DNA of 64,000 nt, taken from Novosphingobium acidiphilum DSM 19966 (lineage in GTDB: Bacteria > Pseudomonadota > Alphaproteobacteria > Sphingomonadales > Sphingomonadaceae). This document shows, piece after piece, positions 1 through 7,788 of this stretch (position 1 is its first letter; each line of letters starts with the position of its first letter). A model generated the notes under the pieces. The model ran no database searches and was not told the origin of the DNA. It was given only the letters and a program-made list of their open reading frames with translations. The position numbers and the translations under genes are program-made. Location of the stretch: assembly GCF_000429005.1 (NCBI RefSeq), contig NZ_AUBA01000001.1, positions 62,001 through 126,000 on the forward strand, given 5' to 3'.

Positions 1-315
1 ATCGGTTGCAAGGTTACCTTGCGCCGCGAACGCATGTACGAATTCCTCGACCGCCTGATCACGATCGCAATGCCCCGCATCCGCGACTTCCGTGGGTTGA
101 ACCCCAAGTCGTTCGATGGCCGTGGCAACTATGCGATGGGTCTCAAGGAACAGATCATTTTCCCCGAGATCAGCTACGATCAGATCGACAAGGTTCGTGG
201 TCTCGACATCATCGTAACCACCACCGCAAAGACCGATGACGAAGCGCGCGAGTTGCTGCGTCTGTTCGGTTTCCCTTTCCCGCAGGATGCCGCCGAACAG
301 GCGAAAGCTGCCTGA
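1..315 (+). CDS. rplE: 50S ribosomal protein L5, C-terminal part (cut by window start)
   Basis: Large-subunit protein uL5, which binds 5S rRNA in the central protuberance and touches the P-site tRNA. The frame is open from base 1, so only the last 104 residues are present; the in-frame TTG at 19 is internal. The stretch IGCKVTLRRERMYEFLDRLI and the later GLKEQIIFPEI are family hallmarks. It lies 31 bases upstream of rpsN, as expected in a spc operon. Identification is secure; the gene is incomplete only because of the window edge. Confidence 0.97.
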   Translation: MGCKVTLRRERMYEFLDRLITIAMPRIRDFRGLNPKSFDGRGNYAMGLKEQIIFPEISYDQIDKVRGLDIIVTTTAKTDDEARELLRLFGFPFPQDAAEQAKAA

Positions 316-346
316 TTAGCCATTCTGGAAGAAAGAGCTTAAGTCC

Positions 347-652
347 ATGGCGAAACTGAGTTCGATCAACAAGAACGAGCGGCGCAAGAAGCTCGTTGAA
401 AAGTATGCGGCCAAGATCACCGCATTGAAGGCCAAGGCGAACGACAAGTCGCTCGATGATACCGAGCGTCTTATCGCACGCCTGAAGCTGGCTGAAGTGC
501 CACGCAACGGTAACCCGACCCGCGTGCGCAACCGCTGCAACACCACAGGCCGTCCGCGCGGTTATTATCGCAAGTTCGGGCTGTGCCGCATCGAGCTGCG
601 CGATCTCGCCAACAAGGGGTTGATCCCCGGCGTGACCAAGTCGAGCTGGTAA
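347..652 (+). CDS. rpsN: 30S ribosomal protein S14
   Basis: Small-subunit protein uS14 (101 residues), which helps assemble the 30S head near the decoding site. The C-terminal half carries RNRCNTTGRPRGYYRKFGLC and ends in the usual KSSW. Only single Cys residues stand where zinc-binding paralogs have CXXC pairs, so this is the zinc-independent long form. Length matches the family. The start is ATG after an AAGAAAGAGC stretch. It sits 10 bases before rpsH in the spc operon and is presumably co-transcribed. Confidence 0.97.
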   Translation: MAKLSSINKNERRKKLVEKYAAKITALKAKANDKSLDDTERLIARLKLAEVPRNGNPTRVRNRCNTTGRPRGYYRKFGLCRIELRDLANKGLIPGVTKSSW

Positions 653-662
653 GGATAGACCG

Positions 663-1058
663 ATGGCATTGACCGACCCACTGGGTGATATGCTCACCCG
701 CATCCGCAACGGACAGCGCGCGAAGAAGGACTCTGTCCTGAGCCCCGCGTCAAAGTTGCGTTCACACGTGCTCGAAGTGCTTCAGCGCGAAGGCTATATC
801 CGTGGCTTCACCGAAGACACCACGGGTCTGCATCCGCAGCTGCGTATCGAGCTGAAGTATTTCGAAGGCCAGCCGGCGATCAAGCACGTGGCCCGCGTTT
901 CAAAGCCTGGCCGCCGCGTCTATTCCGGTTCCAAGGAATTGCCGGTGATCCGCAATGGCCTTGGCATCTCGATCGTCTCGACGCCGCGCGGCGTGCTTTC
1001 GGATGCCGAAGCGCGCGCTGCCAATGTCGGTGGCGAAGTGCTTGCGGAGGTGTTCTGA
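663..1058 (+). CDS. rpsH: 30S ribosomal protein S8
   Basis: Small-subunit protein uS8 (131 residues), which binds the 16S rRNA central domain. In E. coli it is also the translational repressor of the spc operon. The N-terminus (DPLGDMLTRIRNGQ) and the C-terminal block GISIVSTPRGVLSDAEAR are typical. The TGA stop shares its last base with the ATG of rplF (TGATG), so the two are probably translationally coupled. Whether S8 feedback operates here cannot be judged, because the upstream end of the operon is outside the window. Confidence 0.97.
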   Translation: MALTDPLGDMLTRIRNGQRAKKDSVLSPASKLRSHVLEVLQREGYIRGFTEDTTGLHPQLRIELKYFEGQPAIKHVARVSKPGRRVYSGSKELPVIRNGLGISIVSTPRGVLSDAEARAANVGGEVLAEVF

Positions 1059-1591
1059 TGAGCCGCATCGGTAAAAAGCCGGTGGCAATCCCGGCAGGGG
1101 TGTCCGCCGACATCGCCAACGGCGTGCTGACCGTCAAGGGGCCCAAGGGAACCCTGACGCTGACGCTCGTCGAAGACATCAGCTATGCCATCGAGGACGG
1201 TATGATTTCGGTCACGCCGGCCAACGATACCAAGCGCGGTCGGGCCTTTTGGGGCATGCAGCGCACGCTGGTATCGAACCTCGTGACCGGTGTGACCGAA
1301 GGGTATACCAAGACCCTGCAGATCACCGGTGTCGGCTATCGTGCTACGTCGCAGGGGACCAACCTGAAGCTGCAGCTCGGTTACAGCCACGATGTCGATT
1401 TCGCCGTGCCGGAAGGCATCGAGATCAAAACCCCGGATAACACGACGATCAACATTTCCGGGATCGACAAGCAGAAGGTCGGCCAGGTTGCGGCCGAGAT
1501 CCGTCGCTGGCGCAAGCCCGAGCCTTACAAGGGCAAGGGCATCAAGTACCAGGGCGAGTTCATCTTCCGCAAGGAAGGGAAGAAGAAGTAA
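1058..1591 (+). CDS. rplF: 50S ribosomal protein L6
   Basis: Large-subunit protein uL6 (177 residues), which lies near the GTPase-associated region. The start is MSRIGKKPVAIPAGV and the C-terminal motif KPEPYKGKGIKYQGE is diagnostic. Both ends are coupled to neighbours: the ATG overlaps the rpsH stop by one base, and its own TAA shares a base with the rplR ATG (TAATG). Length is standard and no anomaly was seen. Confidence 0.97.
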   Translation: MSRIGKKPVAIPAGVSADIANGVLTVKGPKGTLTLTLVEDISYAIEDGMISVTPANDTKRGRAFWGMQRTLVSNLVTGVTEGYTKTLQITGVGYRATSQGTNLKLQLGYSHDVDFAVPEGIEIKTPDNTTINISGIDKQKVGQVAAEIRRWRKPEPYKGKGIKYQGEFIFRKEGKKK

Positions 1592-1941
1592 TGGCCAAGC
1601 TGTCTCTCTTCGCACGCCGCCGCCGCCGCGTACGTACCGCGCTCAAGGCGAATTCCGGTGGGCGTCTGCGCCTGTCGGTTCACCGTTCGGGTCGCCACAT
1701 CTACGCCCAGATCATCGACGATGCCGCCGGCCGCACAGTCGCCGCTGCTTCGACGCTGGTGAAGGGCGAGAAGTCGATCGGCGCGACCACCGATGCTGCA
1801 GCCAAAGTCGGCAAGGATATTGCCGAAAAGGCGAAGGCCGCCGGTGTCACTGCTGTCGTGTTCGATCGCGGCGGTTTCCTGTTCCATGGCCGCGTCAAAG
1901 CGCTGGCCGACGCTGCCCGCGAAGGCGGGCTGGAGTTCTAA
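1591..1941 (+). CDS. rplR: 50S ribosomal protein L18
   Basis: Large-subunit protein uL18 (116 residues), which binds 5S rRNA together with L5. The basic N-terminus with RRRRVRTAL, the block LSVHRSGRHIYAQIIDD and the C-terminal FDRGGFLFHGRVKALADAAR are characteristic. Start coupling with rplF is TAATG. Only three bases separate its stop from the rpsE start. A long antisense frame opposite this gene and rpsE is a composition shadow and is not annotated. Confidence 0.97.
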   Translation: MAKLSLFARRRRRVRTALKANSGGRLRLSVHRSGRHIYAQIIDDAAGRTVAAASTLVKGEKSIGATTDAAAKVGKDIAEKAKAAGVTAVVFDRGGFLFHGRVKALADAAREGGLEF

Positions 1942-1944
1942 GGC

Positions 1945-2679
1945 ATGGCTGACGAAACCAACGTGGAAGGCGCAGTTGCCGTCGAGGCAACTGCAGCCCC
2001 TGAGCCCCGTGAAGGCCGTGGCCGCGGCCGTGGCCGTGGCAACGACCGTGGCGGAAACAGCGGCGGCGGCGATCGTGATCGCGGCCGTGGCCGTGGCGGC
2101 GATCGCGATCGTCGCGGTCGGGGCAACAATGACGAGGATGGTGGTGAAGAGCTGATTGAAAAGCTCGTCCACATCAACCGCGTGTCCAAGACGGTCAAGG
2201 GCGGCAAGCGTTTCGGCTTTGCGGCGCTGGTCGTGGTTGGCGACGGCAAGGGCCGGGTCGGTTTCGGCCACGGCAAGGCACGCGAAGTGCCCGAGGCCAT
2301 CACCAAGGCAACGGCGTCTGCCAAGAAGAAGATGGTGCGCATTCCCCTCAAGGAAGGCCGCACGCTGCATCACGACGGCAAGGGCCGTTTCGGTGCGGGC
2401 AAGGTGAACCTGCGTTCGGCTCCGGCCGGTACCGGGATCATCGCCGGTGGTCCGATGCGCGCCGTGTTTGAAAGCCTGGGCGTTCATGACGTGGTGACCA
2501 AGTCGGTTGGCACTTCGAACCCCTACAACATGATCCGCGCCACGTTCGACGCGCTGACCGACCAGACTTCGCCGAAGTCGGTTGCGCAGCGTCGCGGCAA
2601 GAAGGTCGCTGACCTGCTTGGCCGTGGTGGTGCCGCACCGGTGGAGGCAGAAGCCGCCGCCGAAGCCATCGTGGAGTAA
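1945..2679 (+). CDS. rpsE: 30S ribosomal protein S5 with Arg-Gly-rich N-terminal extension
   Basis: Small-subunit protein uS5, which acts in decoding fidelity. At 244 residues it is about 75 longer than E. coli S5. The conserved core starts near residue 70 (ELIEKLVHINRVSKTVKGGK) and includes GKGRVGFGHGKAREVPEAI and the C-terminal GTSNPYNMIRATFDAL. Residues about 21-67 are a low-complexity tail of Arg, Gly and Asp in repeated RGRG and DRDRGRG units, and an Ala/Glu-rich tail follows the core. Such extensions are known from sphingomonads. The tail is likely disordered and RNA-binding; that role is inference. Confidence 0.96.
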   Translation: MADETNVEGAVAVEATAAPEPREGRGRGRGRGNDRGGNSGGGDRDRGRGRGGDRDRRGRGNNDEDGGEELIEKLVHINRVSKTVKGGKRFGFAALVVVGDGKGRVGFGHGKAREVPEAITKATASAKKKMVRIPLKEGRTLHHDGKGRFGAGKVNLRSAPAGTGIIAGGPMRAVFESLGVHDVVTKSVGTSNPYNMIRATFDALTDQTSPKSVAQRRGKKVADLLGRGGAAPVEAEAAAEAIVE

Positions 2680-2685
2680 ACAGCC

Positions 2686-2862
2686 ATGGCCACCATCAAG
2701 ATCAAGCAGATCGGTTCGCCGATCCGTCGCCCCGAAGCCCAGCGCAAGATGCTGATCGGCCTCGGGCTCAACAAGATGCATCGCGTTGTCGAACTTCAGG
2801 ATACCGCTGAAGTGCGCGGCACGATTGCCAAGCTGCCCCACCTGGTGGCAGTGGTCGATTGA
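2686..2862 (+). CDS. rpmD: 50S ribosomal protein L30
   Basis: Large-subunit protein uL30, 58 residues, in its usual place after rpsE. The start is ATG six bases after the rpsE stop. The sequence begins MATIKIKQIGSPIRR and contains LIGLGLNKMHRVVELQDT, matching the bacterial short L30 family over its whole length. It is the last gene before the intrinsic terminator at 2891-2916. Confidence 0.95.
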   Translation: MATIKIKQIGSPIRRPEAQRKMLIGLGLNKMHRVVELQDTAEVRGTIAKLPHLVAVVD

Positions 2863-2890
2863 TCGGTTCCGATCGGTTGAACGGACAGAA

Positions 2891-2916
2891 CCCCGGTGGC
2901 AACACCGGGGTTTTTT
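2891..2916 (+). terminator. Intrinsic terminator between rpmD and rplO
   Basis: Perfect 8-bp stem CCCCGGTG / CACCGGGG with a GCAA tetraloop, followed directly by six T residues. This is a textbook rho-independent terminator 28 bases after rpmD. It implies that rplO-secY-adk is at least partly served by another promoter in 2917-3074, or that the terminator is partial. Confidence 0.9.
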
Positions 2917-3074
2917 CGTGGGCGGTGGGTCCCTGCAAGGCGCTGATCATGCCTGCCGCAGCGCGCCGCAGGCGTTTGCATCGGTGAACTTCGGGATAAG
3001 GGGTGACAAATCCCAGGCGGCCCGCTAAGGGCGCCACTCCTATCAGCGCGACTCAAAGCGAAAGCGAGTGCTCC

Positions 3075-3593
3075 ATGACAATCAAACTCAACGAACTGCG
3101 TGACAACGATGGCGCCCGCAAGGGCCGGATGCGCGTTGGACGCGGCATCGGCTCGGGCAAGGGCAAGACCGCCGGCCGCGGCCAAAAGGGCGCCAAGGCG
3201 CGCTCGGGCGTGTCGGTCAACGGCTTCGAAGGCGGCCAGATGCCGCTGCACATGCGTCTGCCAAAGCGCGGTTTCAACAACATCTTCGCCAAGGACTATG
3301 CCGAGGTAAACCTTGGCCTGGTGCAAAAGGTGATCGACGCGGGCAAGCTCGACGCCTCGGTCGTGATTGACCACAACGCGCTGAAGGCCGCCGGCCTTGG
3401 CCGCGGTGGCAAGGACGGCGTGCGTCTGCTCGCCAAGGGCGAACTGACCACCAAGGCCTCGTTCAAGGTTGCCGGCGTGTCCAAGGGCGCGGCTGCAGCG
3501 ATTGAAGCGCTGGGTGGCAGCGTCGAGCTGATCATCAAGGTTCGCGCCGAAAAGCCGCCGCGCGAAAAGGGTGTGTCGAAAAAGACCGCCTGA
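3075..3593 (+). CDS. rplO: 50S ribosomal protein L15
   Basis: Large-subunit protein uL15, 172 residues. The start at the ATG giving MTIKLNELRDNDGARKGRMR was chosen because this is the conserved N-terminus; the frame is open further upstream but without family similarity. GRGIGSGKGKTAGRGQKG and FEGGQMPLHMRLPKRGF are diagnostic. It is somewhat longer than E. coli L15 because of a Lys/Glu-rich C-terminal tail. It is separated from rpmD by a terminator and from secY by 156 bases. Confidence 0.96.
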   Translation: MTIKLNELRDNDGARKGRMRVGRGIGSGKGKTAGRGQKGAKARSGVSVNGFEGGQMPLHMRLPKRGFNNIFAKDYAEVNLGLVQKVIDAGKLDASVVIDHNALKAAGLGRGGKDGVRLLAKGELTTKASFKVAGVSKGAAAAIEALGGSVELIIKVRAEKPPREKGVSKKTA

Positions 3594-3619
3594 CCCGCGA
3601 TTTTATTGGGTACCGGTCC

Positions 3620-3648
3620 GGGCGCAGGGGTGTTGCATCCCTGCGCCC
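3620..3648 (+). promoter_or_regulatory. Perfect 10-bp hairpin between rplO and secY
   Basis: GGGCGCAGGG and CCCTGCGCCC form a perfect 10-bp stem around a 9-base loop. No T-run follows, so it is not a standard intrinsic terminator. It lies in the 156-base rplO-secY spacer, about 100 bases before the secY start. It may be an RNA processing or stability element or a partial terminator; function is unknown. Confidence 0.6.
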
Positions 3649-3749
3649 GTACTATATGGGCTTTCAGGCAATCGGAGCGGCGGCGCAGCTTTGCGTGGGC
3701 AGCAGCTCGGGTTTGGGTATAAAAGTCAGCAAAGGCTTCGGTTCCGATC

Positions 3750-5117
3750 ATGGCATCACGCGCCGACAACATCGCCAGCAATCTCAATCTGGCCAATTTC
3801 TCCAAGGCAACCGACCTGCAAAAGCGGATCTGGTTCACGGTCGGGGCACTGATCGTGTTCCGGTTCATGAGCTTTGTGCCGCTGCCGGGCGTCAATCCGA
3901 TGATCCTGGAGGCGCTGTACAGCAAGGCGCAGGGCGGTGTGCTCGACATCTTCAACACCTTTTCGGGTGGGTCGCTGCAACGCATGAGCCTGATCGCGCT
4001 TGGCGTGATGCCCTATATCACCTCGTCGATCGTCGTGCAGCTGGGTGCGTCGCTGCATCCCGCGTTGGCCGCCTATAAAAAGGAAGGCGAAAGCGGGCGC
4101 AAGAAGCTGAACCAGTACACCCGCTATGGCGCGGTGTTCCTGACGGCACTGCAGGGCTGGTTCCTGGCCACCGGGCTGGAAAGCATGGGCGCTTCGCAGG
4201 GGCTGCAGGCCGTGGTCGACCCCGGCCTGATGTTCAAGGTCGGTGCGGTGATCAGCCTGATCGGCGGAACGATGTTCCTGTTGTGGCTGGGTGAACAGAT
4301 CACCAGCCGGGGGATCGGCAACGGTGTGTCGCTGATCATCATGGCCGGCATCGTCGCGCAAATGCCAAAGTTCTTTGGCAACCTGTTCGATCAGGGACGC
4401 ACGGGTTCGCTGCCTGCATTTGCGGTGATCGGCGTGGTCGTGCTGCTGATGGCGGTGGTGGTGTTCATCTGTTTCATCGAACGCGCCCAGCGCCGTCTGC
4501 TGATCCAGTATCCGCGCCGTGCCACACAGAACGGCATGATGGCCGCCGATCGCAGCCACCTGCCGCTCAAGCTCAACACCGCCGGCGTCATTCCGCCGAT
4601 CTTTGCCAGTTCGCTGCTGCTGTTGCCGCTGACGATCACCCAGTTTGCCGGTAAATCGGTTTCGCCCGACACCATGACGGGCCGGGTGATCGTGGGGCTG
4701 AACCAGGTGCTGGGCCACGGCAAGCCGGTCTACATGATCCTGTATGCGCTGGGCATCGTGTTCTTCAGCTTTTTCTACACCGCCGTGGTGTTCAATCCCG
4801 AAGAAACCGCCGACAACCTCAAGCGTAACAACGGCTTTATCCCGGGCATCCGCCCGGGCCGCAACACCGCGATCTACCTGGATTATGTGCTGACCCGCAT
4901 CACCGTGCTGGGGGCCGCCTATATTACCATCGTCTGTGTTGTGCCCGAATGGATCATGTCGCAAACGGGCATGTCGCAGCTGTTCTTCGGCGGCACCAGC
5001 CTGCTGATCGTGGTCAACGTGACAGTCGATACGATCACCCAGATCCAGTCGCACCTGCTGGCGCACCAGTATGGCGACCTGATCAAGAAGGCCAAGTTGA
5101 AGGGCCGCATGCGCTGA
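3750..5117 (+). CDS. secY: Preprotein translocase subunit SecY
   Basis: Core channel subunit of the SecYEG translocon in the cytoplasmic membrane. 455 residues with about ten hydrophobic segments, the usual architecture. Recognisable blocks are FRFMSFVPLPGVNP (helix 1), GVMPYITSSIVVQL (plug and helix 2 region), QRRLLIQYPRR and KLNTAGVIPPIFASSLL, and NPEETADNLKRNNGFIPGIR near the C-terminus. The ATG follows a long spacer containing a hairpin. Placement between rplO and adk is canonical. Confidence 0.98.
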   Translation: MASRADNIASNLNLANFSKATDLQKRIWFTVGALIVFRFMSFVPLPGVNPMILEALYSKAQGGVLDIFNTFSGGSLQRMSLIALGVMPYITSSIVVQLGASLHPALAAYKKEGESGRKKLNQYTRYGAVFLTALQGWFLATGLESMGASQGLQAVVDPGLMFKVGAVISLIGGTMFLLWLGEQITSRGIGNGVSLIIMAGIVAQMPKFFGNLFDQGRTGSLPAFAVIGVVVLLMAVVVFICFIERAQRRLLIQYPRRATQNGMMAADRSHLPLKLNTAGVIPPIFASSLLLLPLTITQFAGKSVSPDTMTGRVIVGLNQVLGHGKPVYMILYALGIVFFSFFYTAVVFNPEETADNLKRNNGFIPGIRPGRNTAIYLDYVLTRITVLGAAYITIVCVVPEWIMSQTGMSQLFFGGTSLLIVVNVTVDTITQIQSHLLAHQYGDLIKKAKLKGRMR

Positions 5118-5161
5118 TCGCCTGCAAGGCGGCGCGCGGATTAACAAGGGGGGATTGCCTC

Positions 5162-5806
5162 GTGAATATCATCCTGTTGGGACCGCCGGGTGCAGGCAAG
5201 GGCACCCAGGCGCAACGACTGGTCGAACGCCACGGACTGAAGCAGCTGTCGACGGGAGACATGCTGCGCGCGGCGGTAAAGGCGGGGACGCCGGTCGGTC
5301 TTCAGGCAAAGGCGGTGATGGACGCAGGGCAGCTGGTGTCCGATGCCATCGTTTCGGCGCTGATCGGTGACGAACTGGATGCGATGGGCCCGGCGCAAGG
5401 CGCCATTTTCGACGGCTATCCGCGGACCGCACCACAGGCCGCAGCGCTCGACGATATCCTGGCATCGCGCGGGCGCAAGCTTGACCACGTGATCGAACTC
5501 GATGTCGACGAAGATGCGCTCGTCGTGCGGATCACCGGGCGTTATACCTGCGCGCATTGCGGCAAGGGGTATCACGACCGGTTCGAACAACCGCTGGTGG
5601 CCGGCACCTGCGACAAGTGCGGCAGCCACGAATTCAAGCGCCGACCCGATGACAACGAAGATACCGTGCGCACCCGCATGGCCGAATACCGGGCAAAAAC
5701 CGCCCCGATCCTACCGATTTATGAAGCTCGCGGGATTGTTTCGCATATCGACGGCATGGCGCCGATGGATGATGTGACGGCCGCGATCGAGGCGGTCATC
5801 GCCTGA
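5162..5806 (+). CDS. adk: Adenylate kinase, zinc-finger LID type
   Basis: Converts ATP + AMP to 2 ADP in the cytoplasm. 214 residues from a GTG start, chosen because a strong AAGGGGGG ribosome-binding site precedes it and the protein then begins NIILLGPPGAGKGTQ with the P-loop at residues 7-15. The LID domain carries four cysteines (C130, C133, C150, C153) in CXXC pairs, the zinc-binding form; E. coli Adk lacks these. FDGYPRT is the NMP-site motif. It ends the rplO-secY-adk unit just before a terminator. Confidence 0.97.
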   Translation: MNIILLGPPGAGKGTQAQRLVERHGLKQLSTGDMLRAAVKAGTPVGLQAKAVMDAGQLVSDAIVSALIGDELDAMGPAQGAIFDGYPRTAPQAAALDDILASRGRKLDHVIELDVDEDALVVRITGRYTCAHCGKGYHDRFEQPLVAGTCDKCGSHEFKRRPDDNEDTVRTRMAEYRAKTAPILPIYEARGIVSHIDGMAPMDDVTAAIEAVIA

Positions 5807-5842
5807 CGCGGGCCGCGCGTGCCGGCATCGATACAAAGCATG

Positions 5843-5874
5843 AAACCCGGCGGGTCGGACTCGCCGGGTTTTTT
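5843..5874 (+). terminator. Intrinsic terminator after adk
   Basis: Perfect 10-bp stem AAACCCGGCG / CGCCGGGTTT followed by a T-run to 5874. Flanking CAAAGC and GCTTTG extend the pairing. It closes the ribosomal/secY/adk transcription unit and lies 25 bases before the next start codon. Confidence 0.92.
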
Positions 5875-5898
5875 GCTTTGTGGCATAGGCGGACCCTC

Positions 5899-6987
5899 AT
5901 GATCTGGGTGGATTCGGGAATGGCGAGCAGGGCTTTGCGCAAGGTTGGGGCAGGGGCTCTGGTGGCGGCGTTGATGCAGGCCGTGCCTGTGCGCGCCGAT
6001 GTTACCGCGCAGGGCCCGATGGGCTTTGTAACGCGCAATGTCGTGGTGATCGCGGGCAACCCCGGCGCCGTGTGGAAACGCCTGGTTGTGCCTTCGGGCT
6101 GGTGGTCGGGCGAGCATACCTTTTCCGGCGATGCGGCCAACCTGTCGCTCGATCCGGTGGCGGGTGGCTGTTTCTGCGAGCGATTGCCCGCCGAAGCCGG
6201 TGATGCGGCCAAACCGGGCAAGCCCGGCGCGGCGCCCCGGGCGCCATCGCGCGGCGGGGTCGAACACATGCGCGTGGTGTTTGTCGACCGAACCAAGGCG
6301 CTGCGGATGATCGGCGGTCTGGGGCCGTTGCAAAGCGAGGCCGTCAGCGCCACGCTGACCGTGACGCTCAAGCCGGTCGAGGGTGGTACCCGGGTGATTT
6401 TTGAATATGTTGTGGGTGGTTACATGCGCTATCCCGCAGACAAGATTGCGCCCGCGGTCGATGCGGTGATGGCCGATCAGTTGTTGGCCCTGGCCAGGCT
6501 GTTTGGCCCCGTCGGGCAAAACGCCGCCGCGCCGGCTGCGGCACCGGCCGCGCCTGCCCAGGTCGCGGCGCCGCCGCCTGTTGGCAGGGGGCTTGACCGC
6601 AAAGGCCTGCTGGTGCCGCGCGGCAAAGTGTGGAGCCTGCCGTCGAGCGGCCAGGCGACGCCCCCGCCGCCAGAGCCTGCACCGCCGATCGCGCCTTTGC
6701 CCAGCACACCGGTTCCCCAGGATGTATCGGTGCTGGACACGTCGTCACCCGCGTCGCCCACGGCGGCCAGCGCCGCAACCCCGGTGCCGGTGGCGGCACG
6801 CCCCGACGCGCCGGCCGAACCGGCGCCCGCTGCACCCAAGTCCAAGCCTCGGACAAAGCCGTCGGCGAAAAAGCCTGTGCCGGGCGTCGTGGCCAAACCC
6901 GCGCCCGCCAGCGACGATCCTTCGCGCGATTCGATTGAATCCGCGCTTGATGCCGCATTCCCGCCGCCGCCGCCCGCGCCGCAATAG
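5899..6987 (+). CDS. Secreted SRPBCC-like protein with Pro/Ala-rich tail
   Basis: Exported protein of unknown role, 362 residues from this ATG, which follows AGGCGGA. An ATG at 5920 gives a cleaner signal peptide (MASRALRKVGAGALVAAL, cleavage after VRA) and is a fair alternative start. The mature part, to about residue 215, resembles a START/AHSA1-type SRPBCC fold, with alternating strands, the WWSGEHTFSG loop and a C-terminal helix. The last 150 residues are Pro/Ala/Lys-rich low complexity, probably disordered and spanning the periplasm. It stands alone between a terminator and a convergent gene. The fold assignment is moderate. Confidence 0.75.
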   Translation: MIWVDSGMASRALRKVGAGALVAALMQAVPVRADVTAQGPMGFVTRNVVVIAGNPGAVWKRLVVPSGWWSGEHTFSGDAANLSLDPVAGGCFCERLPAEAGDAAKPGKPGAAPRAPSRGGVEHMRVVFVDRTKALRMIGGLGPLQSEAVSATLTVTLKPVEGGTRVIFEYVVGGYMRYPADKIAPAVDAVMADQLLALARLFGPVGQNAAAPAAAPAAPAQVAAPPPVGRGLDRKGLLVPRGKVWSLPSSGQATPPPPEPAPPIAPLPSTPVPQDVSVLDTSSPASPTAASAATPVPVAARPDAPAEPAPAAPKSKPRTKPSAKKPVPGVVAKPAPASDDPSRDSIESALDAAFPPPPPAPQ

Positions 6988-6993
6988 TCGGGT

Positions 6994-7788
6994 TCAGTCC
7001 AGCACCGGATAGCCGGCGCGCGCGGCATCGGCCTCAAGCGAGGGTATGATCGCATAGGCGGTGCGTTGCAGCAGCGATATGCCATCCAGCCGCAGCACGT
7101 CGCGCGTGGCGGCAAGCGCCGGATCGTCGATCACGTCGGCCAGGACGCGGCGCAGCAGCGCGACATCGCGTCCGGGGGCGCAGATCAGCGGCAGGCCAGG
7201 GGTTGCCGCGGTCCAGTCCAGCACTCGGATGCGCCGCGCCAGCGCCGGGTATCGGTCGGTCAGCAGCGCAAGCGTCACCGCATCGATGGCGGCGACATCG
7301 GCTTGGCCCCCGACCACCGCCCACACGCTGCGCGCATGCGCGCCGGTTTCGATCACCCGGCCGAAAAAGCGCGCGCCTTGCGCGAGCGGTGCAACGGCCG
7401 CGCGCAACAGGTTCATGCCGGTGTTGGAATCGCGCGCATTGATCGCGGCGGTCCGGTTTGCCAGGGCCGCAAGGCCGGGGGCCGGATCATCCTGCCGCAC
7501 AATCACCGCCGAGCGGTGCCATGCGCCTTCGCAGCCGGGCGCGCGATAGATCGGGGTTGCCACCAGTTCGACCCCATGACCCAGGCGGGTCGTCAAAGGG
7601 TAACCGCAAGTCTGCGCCAGCCACAGCGACGGGTCGGTCCAGATCCCGTCAAGCGGGCGGGTCCGGCACAGTTGGGCAGGCACGTCGCCATGCCCGGCAT
7701 CGCGCAAACGCGCGGCAATCGCCTGCCACAGGCGGGTGTTGGCATCGTGCAACCAGCGTGGGTCATACATGCCCAGCGAAGCGATCAT
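6994..7788 (-). CDS. PhnD/SsuA-like substrate-binding protein
   Basis: 264-residue protein of the phosphate/phosphite/phosphonate (PhnD) binding-protein superfamily. The typical start is MIASLGMYDPRWLHDANTRLW, with later DPSLWLAQTCGYPL, NARDSNTGMNLLRA and GGQADVAAIDAVT, the ligand-pocket regions of this family. No signal peptide is visible at the chosen start, unlike transport-dedicated members, and no ABC permease or ATPase lies nearby. Its ATG overlaps the stop of the upstream desaturase (ATGA, 7785-7788), so the two are translationally coupled. The ligand is unknown; a sensor or cytosolic binding role is as likely as transport. Confidence 0.8.
   Translation of the reverse strand: MIASLGMYDPRWLHDANTRLWQAIAARLRDAGHGDVPAQLCRTRPLDGIWTDPSLWLAQTCGYPLTTRLGHGVELVATPIYRAPGCEGAWHRSAVIVRQDDPAPGLAALANRTAAINARDSNTGMNLLRAAVAPLAQGARFFGRVIETGAHARSVWAVVGGQADVAAIDAVTLALLTDRYPALARRIRVLDWTAATPGLPLICAPGRDVALLRRVLADVIDDPALAATRDVLRLDGISLLQRTAYAIIPSLEADAARAGYPVLD

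Noticed and set aside
2020..2130. Short tandem DNA repeats resembling an array
   Set aside because: They encode the Arg-Gly tail of S5; irregular coding repeats, not CRISPR or a satellite.
1525..2841. 438-codon open frame on the minus strand opposite rplR/rpsE
   Set aside because: Composition shadow of GC-rich ribosomal genes; His/Arg/Asp-rich without domains, and the plus-strand genes are certain.
3756..5147. 463-codon minus-strand frame opposite secY
   Set aside because: Extremely His/Gln/Asp-rich translation, a mirror of hydrophobic codons in secY; no start context.
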